A stretch of DNA of 64,000 bases, taken from assembly GCA_947497265.1 (NCBI GenBank), contig CANMFP010000001.1, forward strand, positions 558,001-622,000, given 5' to 3'. The DNA comes from an uncultured Isoptericola sp. (GTDB lineage Bacteria > Actinomycetota > Actinomycetes > Actinomycetales > Cellulomonadaceae). Below are positions 1 to 9,438 of the stretch, one piece after another; position 1 is the stretch's first letter; the number at the start of each line of letters is the position of its first letter. Below the pieces are notes generated by a model that saw only the letters and a program-made list of their open reading frames with translations, was not told where the DNA came from and ran no database searches. The position numbers and the translations under genes are program-made.

Positions 1-130
1 CGACGACCTGCGCCGACCAGCCAGGGCCGAAGGCCTCGAGCACACCACCGACGCCTCCCGTCGCCATCGTGGCCACGACCCACGGGTTGCGGCGTAGTGC
101 CCGCGTGACACGTTCGCCCTGCGTTTCCAT
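1..130 (-). CDS. Hypothetical membrane-associated protein, N-terminal fragment at the window edge
   Basis: An ATG at 130 on the minus strand opens a frame that runs off the left edge of the window, giving 43 residues (starting METQGERVTRALRRNPWVV). After a basic N-terminus comes a glycine-rich hydrophobic stretch that could begin a membrane segment. It is separated by about 220 bases from the end of mnhG and lies downstream of the antiporter operon on the same strand. The family cannot be recognised from so short a piece. Codon use is typical of the window. Confidence 0.45.
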   Translation of the reverse strand, partial: METQGERVTRALRRNPWVVATMATGGVGGVLEAFGPGWSAQVV

Positions 131-349
131 CGATCGACCACCTCTACGCGCCTCGGCGGGCGCTGACGCCAGGCCACGGCGTTCGCCGCGTCCCCACCAT
201 GGTGCGCACCAGCGTCGGTGGCAGGCCAGAGGCGAAGGTCCCCACCACTGCGACCCATCAGACCCGGCCGGAGCTCGTCCCGCAACGGGAGTCGGGCACG
301 AGCGGGAGGTACGCACGACCTGTGCGGGCCGCGTGGCCCGGGCGGCCGG

Positions 350-757
350 TCAGTGCTGCTGGGGCCGCCCGGCGGGATCGTCGTCCGCGTCGTCGTCGTC
401 GGCGTCGTCGTCGGGCATCTCGTTCGGGTAGAGCGCCGCCTCGTCCACCTTGCCCGTGCGGAATCCCGCGCGGCTGAGCAGGTGGGCCGCGACCGGTGCC
501 GTCGCCAGCTGGAACACCGCCACCAGCACGAGCATGGAGACCGCCGACCAGCTGCGCACCCGCAGGGCGAGGGCCAGGAGGAGCAGGAGCAGCCCGAGCA
601 CCTGCGGCTTGGTCACGACGTGCATCCGGTCGAGCAACGTCGGGAACCGCAGGACGCCGACGCCGGCTGCGAACGTCAGGAAGGCGCCGACCAGGAGGCA
701 CAGCGCCGCCACGACGTCCATGATCGTCGTCCACGTGCTGGCGTCGACCTCGGTCAT
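350..757 (-). CDS. mnhG: Na+/H+ antiporter subunit G (MrpG/MnhG)
   Basis: Small membrane subunit of the Mrp-type multisubunit cation/proton antiporter. The 135-residue product has three hydrophobic segments (about residues 11-35, 48-65 and 70-92) and the family hallmark RFPTLLDRMHVVTKPQVLG around residues 37-55. The C-terminus is an unusually acidic tail rich in Asp-Asp-Asp-Ala units that extends beyond the usual MrpG length of about 110-125 residues. Its ATG overlaps the TGA of mnhF by four bases, so it is the last gene of a translationally coupled operon. Assignment is secure from sequence and synteny. Confidence 0.93.
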   Translation of the reverse strand: MTEVDASTWTTIMDVVAALCLLVGAFLTFAAGVGVLRFPTLLDRMHVVTKPQVLGLLLLLLALALRVRSWSAVSMLVLVAVFQLATAPVAAHLLSRAGFRTGKVDEAALYPNEMPDDDADDDDADDDPAGRPQQH

Positions 758-1095
758 GAGCGCCCCTCCTCGTCGGCCGGGCCGGTCTCGCGAGGCGCAC
801 CGGCCTCGGGCGGCGGGTCCCAGGCGGACTGGTCAGCCTGTGCAGCACGGGCGCCGAACCGGGAGATGACCACCGAGCCGACGAATCCCACCAGGGAGAA
901 CGCCAGCAGGATCGGCACCGTCTCGGTGCGGCGCGACCAGACCGCCTCGATGGCGATCGCGCACACCAGGCTCGCCGTGAACAGGTCCAGCCCGAGGGCC
1001 CGGTCGAGCATGGTGGGGCCACGCTCCATGCGCACCAGCGCCATCAGGGCGGCGCAGGTGACCAGCACCGCCGCGATCACGACGACCACGATCAT
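754..1095 (-). CDS. mnhF: Na+/H+ antiporter subunit F (MrpF/MnhF)
   Basis: Small three-TM subunit of the Mrp antiporter (113 residues). The conserved MrpF stretch RMERGPTMLDRALGLDLFT is present around residues 22-40, followed by the second and third membrane helices. The C-terminal 30 residues are hydrophilic and variable. Its start codon shares a base with the mnhE stop (TGATG) and its stop overlaps mnhG, which indicates tight translational coupling. MrpF has been linked in other bacteria to bile-salt and Na+ efflux, but here only its role as a complex subunit can be inferred. Confidence 0.93.
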   Translation of the reverse strand: MIVVVVIAAVLVTCAALMALVRMERGPTMLDRALGLDLFTASLVCAIAIEAVWSRRTETVPILLAFSLVGFVGSVVISRFGARAAQADQSAWDPPPEAGAPRETGPADEEGRS

Positions 1096-1697
1096 CAGCT
1101 TCCCACCTCTCGCTGGTCCGCCGACCGCTTGGCGAGCCCGGTCCGCTCGAGGACGGCGTCAGCGGCGAAGGCGCGCAGCACGCGCTCCTCGAGCTGCTGG
1201 ACGTTGCGTCGTACGCCCTCCGGCCCGCCCGAGCTGTCGATGTCCAGCACGTGCACGAACACTCGGCCCGTCCGCCGGCTGGCCTCCACCGCGAGCGACC
1301 CGGGCACCAGGGTGGCCAGGATCGCCGTGAGCGTGAGGAGGACGTCGTCCGGGTTGCGCAGCTGCACCCGGACGATGGCGCCCTCCGGACCCGGTCCGGG
1401 ACGCAGCGCCGTCCAGGCGATCTGGAGCGACGCGACGACGAGGTCGGCGACGAACCGCAGCGCGAGGCGGCAGAACGGCAGGACCCGGAAGTGCGCGTCG
1501 GCAGGGACCGGCGGCAGGGGGAAGGCGATCACCACCACGACACCGAGCGCGGTGCCCGCGATGACGTTGGCCCAGGAGAGGTCGCCCCAGAGCAGCACCC
1601 AGACGGCGGCGAGCATCGCCACGGCCGGCCACTGCGTGATCGGGTTCTTCAGCCTGCGCCGCACGGCACGGGTGCGACGGCGCCGTTGATCGGTCAT
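1095..1697 (-). CDS. mnhE: Na+/H+ antiporter subunit E (MrpE/MnhE)
   Basis: Two- to three-TM subunit of the Mrp antiporter, 200 residues. After a basic N-terminus there are two hydrophobic segments (about residues 25-60) and then a cytoplasmic domain with the family features RNPDDVLLTLTAILATLVPGS and the VHVLDIDSS motif. I chose the ATG at 1697 because it overlaps the mnhD TGA (ATGA). The open frame continues upstream only as an out-of-frame shadow of mnhD. It lies fifth in an AB-C-D-E-F-G order typical of group 2 Mrp operons. Confidence 0.93.
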   Translation of the reverse strand: MTDQRRRRTRAVRRRLKNPITQWPAVAMLAAVWVLLWGDLSWANVIAGTALGVVVVIAFPLPPVPADAHFRVLPFCRLALRFVADLVVASLQIAWTALRPGPGPEGAIVRVQLRNPDDVLLTLTAILATLVPGSLAVEASRRTGRVFVHVLDIDSSGGPEGVRRNVQQLEERVLRAFAADAVLERTGLAKRSADQREVGS

Positions 1698-3301
1698 GAG
1701 CCCTCGCCCTCCTCGGAGACCTCCACCGACTCGCCCTGGCCACGCTCCGCACCGCCCGGGTACACGGCGTTGACATAGGTGAAGCCGTCCATCGAGGTCC
1801 GCGCGGCCCGCTCCGCGTACCCGTAGAGCGGCCCGGCGACCACGGTCAGCGCGAGGCCGAAGGCGATGAGGGCACCCGTCGGCAGCACCAGTCCCCGGGG
1901 CAGGGCACGGTCGGGGACGATGTCGGACGGCGCATCCTGCCAGAACGCCTTGTTCCACGCCTTCACCACGGCGTAGAGCGTCAGCAGCGACGTGGCGACC
2001 GAACCCACGACGAGCGCCCACGCGAGGCCCGACCCGTCCCGCACGCCCTCGGTGATCAACCCGACCTTGCCGAGGAACCCGGAGAACGGCGGGATGCCCG
2101 CGAGGTTCATCGCCGGGACGAAGAACAGGATCGCCAGCACGGGGGCGAGGCGGGCGAGACCGCCCAGCCGGTCCAGCGACGTGGACCCGCCCCGCCACTC
2201 GACGAGACCCACCACGAGGAACAACGCCGTCTGGACAGAGATGTGGTGCACGACGTAGAAGATCGCGGCCGCGGTCCCCCCCTCGGAGGCGAGGGCGACA
2301 CCGAAGATCATGTAGCCGATGTGACTGACCAGGGTGAACGACAGCAGCCGTTTCACGTCGTTCTGCGCGACGGCACCCAGGATGCCGATCAGCATCGTGG
2401 CCAGCGCGAGAGCCATCAGCACCTGGTCGACGGCAGCACTGCTGGGGAACAGCAACGTCTGGGTCCGCAGGATCGCATAGACACCCACCTTGGTCAGCAG
2501 GCCGGCGAAGACCGCCGTCACCGGTGCTGGCGCCGTCGGGTAAGAGTCCGGGAGCCAGGCGGCCAGCGGGAAGATCGCCGCCTTGATGCCGAACGCCAGG
2601 AGCAGCAGCGCCTGCAGCGCCACCCGCACCGTGGGGTCGATCTCAGGCAGGCGCTCGGCGAGCTGTGCCATGTTCACGGTGCCCGTCGCGCCGTAGATCA
2701 GCGCGATCGCCGTGAGGAAGAGCAGCGACGACATGACCGTCACGACGATGTACACCGACCCCGCGCGGACCCGTTCGGCGGTGCCACCGAGCGTCAGCAG
2801 CACCGACGACGCCGCGAGCAGGATCTCGAAACCGACGTAGAGGTTGAACAGGTCGCCGGTCAGGAACGCGTTGGCGACGCCGGCGGCGAGCACCAGGTAG
2901 GTCGGGTGGAAGATCGCGACCGGGATGGTGCCGCCCACGCGGCCGTCCCCGGCCGGGTCGTCCTCCCCCTCCGCGATGCCCTGCCCGAGCGAGTAGAGCA
3001 GCACGCACAGCAGCACCACGCCGCTCACCGTGACCATGAGGGCCGACAACCTGTCGGCCACCAGCGCGATACCGACCGGTGCCGCCCAGCCGCCGACGTC
3101 GACCACCACCGGGCCGTTGTCGGCCGCCCAGATCAGGCCCGCCGACGCCGCCGTCGTGATCGACAGCGCCGCGACGCTGACGATCCGCTGGACGTTGGCG
3201 TACCGGTGCAGGGCGAGCGTCAGGCCGGCGGCGAAGAGCGGCACCAGCACGGGCAGCGGGACGAGGGTCTGGACGGACCACAGTGCAGCGGTGTCGATCA
3301 T
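1694..3301 (-). CDS. mnhD: Na+/H+ antiporter subunit D (MrpD/MnhD)
   Basis: Large proton-translocating subunit of the Mrp antiporter, homologous to the NuoL/M/N subunits of respiratory complex I. The 535-residue product has about 14 hydrophobic segments. Recognisable family blocks include NLYVGFEILLAASSVLL near residue 140 and the block ending in PLAAWLPDSYPTAPAPVTAV near residues 245-275, which carries the functional Lys region, followed by TKVGVYAILR. It starts with ATG at 3301, overlapping the mnhC stop by four bases, and is coupled to mnhE at its end. It acts in the cytoplasmic membrane and exchanges external H+ for internal Na+. Confidence 0.95.
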   Translation of the reverse strand: MIDTAALWSVQTLVPLPVLVPLFAAGLTLALHRYANVQRIVSVAALSITTAASAGLIWAADNGPVVVDVGGWAAPVGIALVADRLSALMVTVSGVVLLCVLLYSLGQGIAEGEDDPAGDGRVGGTIPVAIFHPTYLVLAAGVANAFLTGDLFNLYVGFEILLAASSVLLTLGGTAERVRAGSVYIVVTVMSSLLFLTAIALIYGATGTVNMAQLAERLPEIDPTVRVALQALLLLAFGIKAAIFPLAAWLPDSYPTAPAPVTAVFAGLLTKVGVYAILRTQTLLFPSSAAVDQVLMALALATMLIGILGAVAQNDVKRLLSFTLVSHIGYMIFGVALASEGGTAAAIFYVVHHISVQTALFLVVGLVEWRGGSTSLDRLGGLARLAPVLAILFFVPAMNLAGIPPFSGFLGKVGLITEGVRDGSGLAWALVVGSVATSLLTLYAVVKAWNKAFWQDAPSDIVPDRALPRGLVLPTGALIAFGLALTVVAGPLYGYAERAARTSMDGFTYVNAVYPGGAERGQGESVEVSEEGEGS

Positions 3302-3840
3302 CGCGGTCCCTCCCCGGGCTCCGGCTCGTCGCCGTCGCCACGTTCGCGCTCGACACGTTCCCGCTCGGCGCGCTCCAGGACCTCGTCGTAGAGCCCGGCG
3401 GCCTCCTCGTCCAACGTCTCGCCCGTCTCCGCCGCGTCGGTGTCGACGAACGCCGGCTCGTTGACGGCCGCCTGGCGCGCCACCCGCCGGTCCTCGACGT
3501 CGTCAGCGACCTCGTCGTGGCCGTGGAGCTGCCACGAGCGGTACGCCATGGCCAGGATGAAGGCCGACAGGGCGAGCGTGATGACGATCGCCGTGAGGAT
3601 CATCGCCTGCGCGAGGGGGTCGCTCATCCGGACGGTCGGCGGCGCGTTGCCCACGATGGGCGAGGCACCGGCGCGGCCGCCGGCCACGAGAAGCATGAGG
3701 TTGGCACCGTTGCTCAGCAGGATGATGCCGAGCAGCACCCGCGTGAGCGGACGCTCCAGCAGCAGGTAGACGCCGGCGCCGCACAGCACCCCGACGGCGA
3801 GGACGAGCACGAGGGACGGGGTGTTCTCCAGGACGATCAC
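3298..3840 (-). CDS. mnhC: Na+/H+ antiporter subunit C (MrpC/MnhC)
   Basis: NuoK-like three-TM subunit of the Mrp antiporter. Residues 1-115 form the conserved core with the motif GIILLSNGANLMLL and the following DPLAQAMILTAIVI, both diagnostic of MrpC. Residues 116-180 are a long charged, Glu/Asp/Arg-rich tail that is longer than in many homologues and probably faces the cytoplasm. The start codon overlaps the end of mnhA and the stop overlaps mnhD, so the gene sits in the coupled operon. Confidence 0.94.
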   Translation of the reverse strand: MIVLENTPSLVLVLAVGVLCGAGVYLLLERPLTRVLLGIILLSNGANLMLLVAGGRAGASPIVGNAPPTVRMSDPLAQAMILTAIVITLALSAFILAMAYRSWQLHGHDEVADDVEDRRVARQAAVNEPAFVDTDAAETGETLDEEAAGLYDEVLERAERERVERERGDGDEPEPGEGPR

Positions 3841-6716
3841 GAGGCCACCTCGGTGCGTGCGGCGGGCCGGGAGGGGGTGTCGCTCTGCCGGTCTATCTCG
3901 GCGCCCAGCGTGCGCAGCAGGTCGAGGACCAGGCCGATGACCACGAGCATCACGCCGATGTCGAAGAAGAGCGACGTCACCATGTGTACCGTGCCCAGCA
4001 CGGGGACGTGCAGGTCGATGATGACGCTCTCCAGAACCTCGTTGCCGGTCAGGAGCGCAACGAGACCGACCCCCGCGGAGAGGAAGAGGCCGGTGCCGAG
4101 CAGCAGGCCGGGCTGCAGGGGCAGCGCCTCACCCAGCTCGTACCTGCCGCCCGCCAGGTAGCGCACGGTCAGCGCGATACCCACCATCAGGCCGGCGGCG
4201 AACCCTCCGCCCGGGTAGTTGTGCCCGCTGAACAGCAGGAACAGCCCCACCAGGACCATGGCGTGGAAGATGAGGCGGGTGACCACCTCGAACATCACCG
4301 AACGCCGCTCGGGGTCCAGGGTGCGTCCGGCCGCGATCCACACGTCTCGGGTCTGTTCGTCCGAGGCGTCGCCGTCGACCTGCGACAGCCGCAGCATCTC
4401 CCCGCTGCGCTGCCGGAGGAAGACCATCGAGGCGACGCCCGTGGCCGCGACGAGGATCACGGAGATCTCCCCGACGGTGTCCCACGAGCGGATGTCGACC
4501 AGCGTCACGTTGACGATGTTGTTGCCGCCGCCGTACTCCACGGCCTCGTCGGGGAAGTCCACGCTGATCGGGTCGGCGACCCGCGCCAGCGGTGCGGTGA
4601 ACGTCAGGGCCATCATGACCGCGCCGGTGACGACGGCGAGGGCGAGCCGCACCCAGCGGCTGGCCGGCAGCGGCCGGTCGGAGAAGTACGACGGCATCCG
4701 GCGCAGGACGAGCACCAGGACGACGAGCGTCACCGTCTCGGTCAGCACCTGCGTCAGCGCCAGGTCCGGTGCGCCGTGCAGGAGGAACAGCCCGGCGTTG
4801 GCGTAGCCCGCCACACCGACCATCACGACGGCCTTGAGCCGCCGGCGTGCGCGCGTGGCGAGGATCGCGGCGATCACGACCACCACTACGACGGCAGCCT
4901 GCGCCGGCTGGTCCCAGGCGACCGCCGCGGGCTCGACGGTGGTGCCGAGCAGCAGGCCCGAGGCGATCACCGCTCCCGGCGCCAGAGCGAGCACCACGAG
5001 GATGATGCCCAGGTAGACCGGCAGGGAGCCGCGCTGCGTCGCACCCGTGACGTCGGCCGCGACGTCGTCCAGGCGGCGCATCGTCCGGCGGTACACCAGG
5101 TCGGCCGCCCGGGGCGACCAGAGGCGGTCCTGCAGTCGTTCGACCCGCTGCCGCTGCCAGAAAAGGACGGCGCCACCGGCGAGCACCAGGGCCGACAGCC
5201 CGAGCGCCGGTGTCAGCCCGGCCCAGAGGACGAGGTGTCCGGGCTCGCCCGCGGGGTATTCGTCGGCGTAGGGGCCGAGCAGCCGCTCGCCCATCGCCGG
5301 TGCCAGCCCGGCGAGGAGCCCCAGCAGGCCGAGGGTCAGCGGGGGCAGGATGAGCATCCACGAGCGGCGGTGCACCGGCGTCGGCTCGTGCGCCGCGCCG
5401 TCGGCAGCTCGCTTCGTCGCGAACGCGCCCCACAGGAACCGCAGGCTGTAGGCGACCGTCAGCCCGGAGCCGGCGACGACGGCGACCAGCGCCGCCGCCA
5501 TGTATCCGCCACCGCCGTGCGTCGCGTCGTGCCACAGTCCTTCGAGCGCCGCCTCCTTCGCCACGAATCCCGCGAACGGAGGCAGGCCGATCATCGAGGC
5601 GGTGGCGAGCGCGGCAGCCGTGGCCGCCACCGGCATCGAGCGCCACAGACCGGAGAGCTTGCGCATGTCCCGGGTGCCCGCGGCCACGTCCACCGCGCCG
5701 GCCACGAGGAACAGTGCGCCTTTGAACATCGCGTGCGCGCCCAGCATCGCGAGCCCGGCGAGCGCGAGCGCGCGGCTCTCCATGCCGACCAGCAGCACGA
5801 TCAGCCCGAGCTGCGAGACGGTTCCGAAGGCCAGGATGAGCTTGAGGTCGTGCTGGCGCAGCGCCCGGTAGCCACCGAGCAGCAGCGTGCCACCACCCAG
5901 GAGGAGGACGAGCCAGCGCCAGACGGCCGCGTCGGCGAAGGCGGGGGCGAACCGGGCCACCAGGTAGACGCCGGCCTTGACCATCGCCGCGGCGTGCAGG
6001 TAGGCGGAGACCGGTGTGGGGGCGGCCATGGCGGCCGGCAGCCAGAAGTGGAACGGGATGAGTGCTGCTTTGGTCGCGGCGCCCGCCAGCAGGCACACGA
6101 TGGCGACGACGGCGGGGGCACCGGTGGGTGGATTCGCCACCACCTCCGAGATGCGCCAGGTGTCCGCGGCGACCCCGAGCACGATGAGGCCGACCAGCAT
6201 CGCCAGCCCGCCCGCCGTCGTGATGACGATCGCCTGCATGGCGGCCCGGCGGGAGGCTTTGCGGTCCGCGTAGTGCCCGATCAGCAGGTAGGAGAAGACC
6301 GTGGTCAACTCCCAGAAGATGAACAGGAGCAGCAGGTCGTCCGCCGTGACGACGCCGATCATCGCGCCGGCGAAGGCCGTCAGGACGGCGGCGAACCGGC
6401 CGGTGCCCTCCGCGTCCCGGGAGAAGTACGCCGAGCAGTACACGAGCACGAGGGCTCCGACACCGCCGACGACGACGAGCATCAGCCACGACAGCGTGTC
6501 GAGCCGCAGGTCGATCGAGAGATCGAGGCCGGGGACCCACGGCGTGCTCGAGACGGGGAAGTCGCCCGCCTGGACGCGACCCGTGCTGGCCAGGGCGTAG
6601 GCCGCGGCCGCAGCAGGACCGATGGAGAGCACCCAGAACGCCTGCCGTCCCAGCCGGGCGACCAGCGCCGGCGCGGCGAGCGCGAGCGCGAAGGTGAGCA
6701 GCAGGACCGGCAGCAC
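3837..6716 (-). CDS. mnhA: Na+/H+ antiporter subunit A fused to subunit B (MrpAB)
   Basis: Largest subunit of the Mrp antiporter, 959 residues with about 20 membrane helices. The NuoL-like proton channel core spans roughly residues 60-430 and includes FWELTTVFSYLLIGHY and PFHFWLPAAMAAPTPVSAYLH. It is followed by the MrpA-specific C-terminal membrane domain with HGAPDLALTQVLTE near residue 660. The last 150 residues form an MrpB domain (block ending in FSGHNYPGGGFAAGLM), so A and B are fused as in many actinobacteria and no separate mnhB exists. I chose the GTG at 6716, which follows a GGAG four bases upstream. The open frame extends further upstream but has no membrane character there. It is the first gene of the six-gene operon. 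Confidence 0.94.
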   Translation of the reverse strand: MLPVLLLTFALALAAPALVARLGRQAFWVLSIGPAAAAAYALASTGRVQAGDFPVSSTPWVPGLDLSIDLRLDTLSWLMLVVVGGVGALVLVYCSAYFSRDAEGTGRFAAVLTAFAGAMIGVVTADDLLLLFIFWELTTVFSYLLIGHYADRKASRRAAMQAIVITTAGGLAMLVGLIVLGVAADTWRISEVVANPPTGAPAVVAIVCLLAGAATKAALIPFHFWLPAAMAAPTPVSAYLHAAAMVKAGVYLVARFAPAFADAAVWRWLVLLLGGGTLLLGGYRALRQHDLKLILAFGTVSQLGLIVLLVGMESRALALAGLAMLGAHAMFKGALFLVAGAVDVAAGTRDMRKLSGLWRSMPVAATAAALATASMIGLPPFAGFVAKEAALEGLWHDATHGGGGYMAAALVAVVAGSGLTVAYSLRFLWGAFATKRAADGAAHEPTPVHRRSWMLILPPLTLGLLGLLAGLAPAMGERLLGPYADEYPAGEPGHLVLWAGLTPALGLSALVLAGGAVLFWQRQRVERLQDRLWSPRAADLVYRRTMRRLDDVAADVTGATQRGSLPVYLGIILVVLALAPGAVIASGLLLGTTVEPAAVAWDQPAQAAVVVVVVIAAILATRARRRLKAVVMVGVAGYANAGLFLLHGAPDLALTQVLTETVTLVVLVLVLRRMPSYFSDRPLPASRWVRLALAVVTGAVMMALTFTAPLARVADPISVDFPDEAVEYGGGNNIVNVTLVDIRSWDTVGEISVILVAATGVASMVFLRQRSGEMLRLSQVDGDASDEQTRDVWIAAGRTLDPERRSVMFEVVTRLIFHAMVLVGLFLLFSGHNYPGGGFAAGLMVGIALTVRYLAGGRYELGEALPLQPGLLLGTGLFLSAGVGLVALLTGNEVLESVIIDLHVPVLGTVHMVTSLFFDIGVMLVVIGLVLDLLRTLGAEIDRQSDTPSRPAARTEVAS

Positions 6717-6795
6717 AGGTCTCCGTCCGTCAGGGGGCGGGGGAGGCTTTACTCTATCCGATCGGTCGGGTTGGCCGTGACGCGCTGCGCCGCTC

Positions 6796-7920
6796 CTAGA
6801 GGTCCTCGGGCGCCAGCAGGAACTCCGACTCGTCCGCGATCTCGCCGCCGACGGCCCCCTGGATCGCGGCCGCGACCTTCCCCACCAGGTCCGCCGCACG
6901 GCGTCGCGCCACCACGAGCGCAGGCTGCGGGAACTCACGCTGGGCCTCGTGCAGGTCCGGCGGGTCCCACACGACGCGGTAGCAGATGGCGCCGCCGGCC
7001 GCCCACGGCAGCTCCTTGACCAGGAGCGGCAGCACCTCGTCACCGCTGACCTCCACTGTGACGTATCCGTCATGGCCGAGGTCGACCGTGAGGCCGTAGC
7101 CGTCCAGCACCACCGGCTCCTGGAGCGCCGCGATGTCGAAGTCGTCCGCCTTGGCGTGCAGCTCGCGGCGCACGTCGGGATCCATCTTCTCGCCCGGGTA
7201 GAGCGGCTTGTCGGCGATGCCAGGAGGCGGGCCCTGGTAGTCGGCGCCCTCCGTGGCGAGCACGGCGCGCGGGTGCACCTCCTGCATGACCCGGTGAGCG
7301 GCCTGCGGGTCCAGCCAGATGTCGGACCAGACCGTGAGGTCGACGGCGGCACCCGGGTCCGGGGTGAGCACGACGCCGGCACCCGGGCCACGCCGTGCGG
7401 CCTCCGCCGGGTCCCACAGTGCGGCGACGTCGAGCCGCGCCGAACCGCCCAGCCGGCGGGCCGCCGCGACGAGCCAGGCGACGACGCGCTCCTCCTCGCG
7501 GTTCGGCAGCCCCGCGGGGAAGGCCCGGGCGATCCCGTCGCGGTCCCCTCCCCCGGGGAACGGCGGGTCGTCCCAGCGCTCCCGCGGGGTGATCACGTCG
7601 AACACCATCTCGGTGCTGCTGGGCAGCCCGAGGTCCATGCCGTCGGCCCGCGGGGCGTAGGGGCCGTGCACGTGGCTGTGGCGACTCAGCCGCAGCACGC
7701 CCGGCTCCCCCGGTGCAGCGATCCGGCCGGCCGGCAGGTCGGCACCGGGCAGCGTGGACGGCGCCACGTCCCAGCGCGCGCCCGAGAACCGGGACATCGC
7801 CAGCACCTCGACCTCGTCGACCTGGACGTCGGCGGGCACGGCCAGCAGGTGCCGGGCCTGGTGACCCTGCGTGGTCGCACGAGGCAGCGGTGGCAGGGAC
7901 GGTGACGACTGCTTGGCCAT
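6796..7920 (-). CDS. Conserved hypothetical protein, paralogue of the gene at 13674-14684
   Basis: A soluble 374-residue protein with no signal peptide or membrane segment, starting at an ATG preceded by AAGGAG. I do not recognise a named domain. Conserved-looking blocks are RDGIARAFPAGLPNREEERV near the middle, followed by a DPGAAVDLTVWSDIWLDP block, and CYRVVWDPPDL plus GGEIADESEFL near the C-terminus. The same blocks recur in the same order in the protein encoded at 13674-14684, so the two are divergent paralogues. It lies between the Mrp operon and dcd on the same strand, but nothing shows that it works with either. Function unknown. Confidence 0.8.
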   Translation of the reverse strand: MAKQSSPSLPPLPRATTQGHQARHLLAVPADVQVDEVEVLAMSRFSGARWDVAPSTLPGADLPAGRIAAPGEPGVLRLSRHSHVHGPYAPRADGMDLGLPSSTEMVFDVITPRERWDDPPFPGGGDRDGIARAFPAGLPNREEERVVAWLVAAARRLGGSARLDVAALWDPAEAARRGPGAGVVLTPDPGAAVDLTVWSDIWLDPQAAHRVMQEVHPRAVLATEGADYQGPPPGIADKPLYPGEKMDPDVRRELHAKADDFDIAALQEPVVLDGYGLTVDLGHDGYVTVEVSGDEVLPLLVKELPWAAGGAICYRVVWDPPDLHEAQREFPQPALVVARRRAADLVGKVAAAIQGAVGGEIADESEFLLAPEDL

Positions 7921-8024
7921 CTGACGGAGCTCCTTCCGGGACCGGGGCGCCGCGTCGTACCTGGTCGTGGACCCCGCGCGGCGGGACCGAGCGTACCGAC
8001 GTCGGCCACCCCGGTAGTACGCGC

Positions 8025-8600
8025 TCATACGTCCGAGCGGTGGAAGGACTTCCAGGACCGGCTCGCCGTCGGGCCACGCTGGCCCTGGTACCGCGAACCG
8101 TAGCGCTCCGAGCCGTACGGGTGCTCGGCCGGCGAGGAGAGCCGGAAGAAGCAGAGCTGGCCGATCTTCATCCCCGGCCACAGGGTGATCGGCAGGGTCG
8201 CCACGTTGCTCAGCTCGAGGGTGACGTGCCCTGAGAAGCCGGGGTCGATGAAGCCCGCCGTGCTGTGCGTCAGCAGGCCGAGACGCCCGAGGCTGGACTT
8301 CCCCTCCAGCCGCGCGGCGACGTCGTCCGGCAGCGTGACGGCCTCGTACGTGGAGCCGAGGACGAACTCGCCCGGGTGCAGCACCATGGGCTCCTCGGGG
8401 TCCACCTCGACGAGGCGGGTGAGCTCGGGCTGCTCCTGCGAGGGATCGATGTACGGGTACCGGTGGTTGTCGAACAGCCGGAAGAACCGGTCGAGCCGCA
8501 CGTCGATGCTCGACGGCTGGACCATCGCCGGGTCGTAGGGATCCAGGGCGACGCGCCCGGCGTCGAGCTCGGCACGGATGTCGCGGTCGGAGAGCAGCAC
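8025..8600 (-). CDS. dcd: dCTP deaminase
   Basis: Deaminates dCTP to dUTP in the thymidylate pathway. Some actinobacterial members also hydrolyse dUTP to dUMP. The 191-residue product matches the family end to end: [10 protein letters not shown] near residue 27, [20 protein letters not shown] covering the substrate loop, [16 protein letters not shown] with the catalytic Glu, and the C-terminal [13 protein letters not shown] place the start at the GTG at 8600, the residue at which homologues begin. A TACCGT hexamer lies 8607-8612, six bases from this GTG, and there is no ribosome binding site, which fits a leaderless transcript. A longer frame to 8744 exists but is not conserved. Confidence 0.95.
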   Translation of the reverse strand: MLLSDRDIRAELDAGRVALDPYDPAMVQPSSIDVRLDRFFRLFDNHRYPYIDPSQEQPELTRLVEVDPEEPMVLHPGEFVLGSTYEAVTLPDDVAARLEGKSSLGRLGLLTHSTAGFIDPGFSGHVTLELSNVATLPITLWPGMKIGQLCFFRLSSPAEHPYGSERYGSRYQGQRGPTASRSWKSFHRSDV

Positions 8601-8760
8601 GTGGACACGGTAGTCGGCCGCACCTGGCCGTGCACCGTGGTCTCGCAGGGCGGGTCCGTCGGTGCCCCGCGAGGGCCGGCGCCGTGCGGCGCGCACCCCG
8701 GTTTCGGCGTCGGGCGGGGTGTTGGGTATGATCGGGACGCGCATCGTCGTGAACGATCGT

Positions 8761-8834
8761 GCGGGTGTAGTTCAATGGTAGAACTTCAGCTTCCCAAGCT
8801 GATAGCGCGGGTTCGATTCCCGTCACCCGCTCCA
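8761..8834 (+). tRNA. tRNA-Gly with anticodon CCC
   Basis: A complete cloverleaf can be drawn. The acceptor arms GCGGGTG and CACCCGC pair fully, the D-arm contains TTCAATGGTA, and the anticodon stem TCAGC/GCTGA encloses the loop TTCCCAA (anticodon CCC). The T-arm is GCGGGTTCGATTCCCGT, the discriminator base is T, and the CCA end is genomically encoded at 8832-8834. It is transcribed opposite to dcd. Confidence 0.96.
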
Positions 8835-9064
8835 GCAGGTTTCCGCAGGTCAGCGACTTCGCAACGGGGTCATGCACCGTCTGCGAACTTCCTCCCGGGT
8901 CATCCCGACGGGCCGACATGGGCGCGACCGACGGGTTGATCCTCGGGGAAGTGGTCGAGGGTGCCGAAGAGCAGCGGGCCTACCCATAGCGATCGCCCTC
9001 CCTCGACGAGTACGGCGACGCCCCACCGACCCTGTTGCGGGGGCGGCACCCTCTGGCCCGGCGA

Positions 9065-9436
9065 CTACGGGCGGGAAGGTTCCCAGGCAGTGTCGAGGAT
9101 CTTCTGGATGAGCGCCGCCATCTTGTCGTCGCTGTACAGCTTGATGCGCGACTTCGCGAGCTCGTAGCACTCGCCGTCGACGCGGTTCCCGACGACCCAC
9201 ACCACACAGACCGTGCCGTCTTCCTCGACGCGATAGATGATCCGGTAGTCCCGATCGCCCACGACGAGCTTGCGGAAGGTCGCGAGGTTCCCTCCGGTCC
9301 TGCTGCCGAGCGGGGCGCCGCGTTGCTCGGGGGATTCCTCAAGCTTCTTCATGGCCTTGAGGACCAATTTCCGGGCGGACCCGTCGAGGTCGCGGACATC
9401 GTCTCGCGCCTCGTCGGTCAGTAGGACCTTCGCCAC
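9065..9436 (-). CDS. RelE/ParE-like toxin
   Basis: Probable mRNA-interferase-type toxin of a type II toxin-antitoxin pair, 123 residues. The N-terminal part (LTDEARDDVRDLDGSARKLV) and the central LVVGDRDYRIIYRVEEDGT with the following VVWVVGNR strand fit the RelE/ParE fold, where the Arg-Tyr-Arg strand is typical. The protein is longer than canonical RelE (about 95 residues) owing to a C-terminal extension with a helix. It starts with GTG two bases after the antitoxin stop. Whether it is a ribosome-dependent RNase or a gyrase poison cannot be decided from sequence. Confidence 0.8.
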   Translation of the reverse strand: MAKVLLTDEARDDVRDLDGSARKLVLKAMKKLEESPEQRGAPLGSRTGGNLATFRKLVVGDRDYRIIYRVEEDGTVCVVWVVGNRVDGECYELAKSRIKLYSDDKMAALIQKILDTAWEPSRP

Positions 9437-9438
9437 GA

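Noticed and set aside
3984-7019. Very long plus-strand open frame of 1011 codons
   Set aside because: It is the antisense shadow of mnhA and its neighbour. The translation is His/Gln/Arg-rich without any family feature, as expected for high-GC DNA.
8601-8744. Longer dCTP deaminase starting at the ATG at 8744
   Set aside because: The extra 48 residues are not part of the family, and the conserved N-terminus begins at GTG 8600, which has a well-placed -10-like hexamer.
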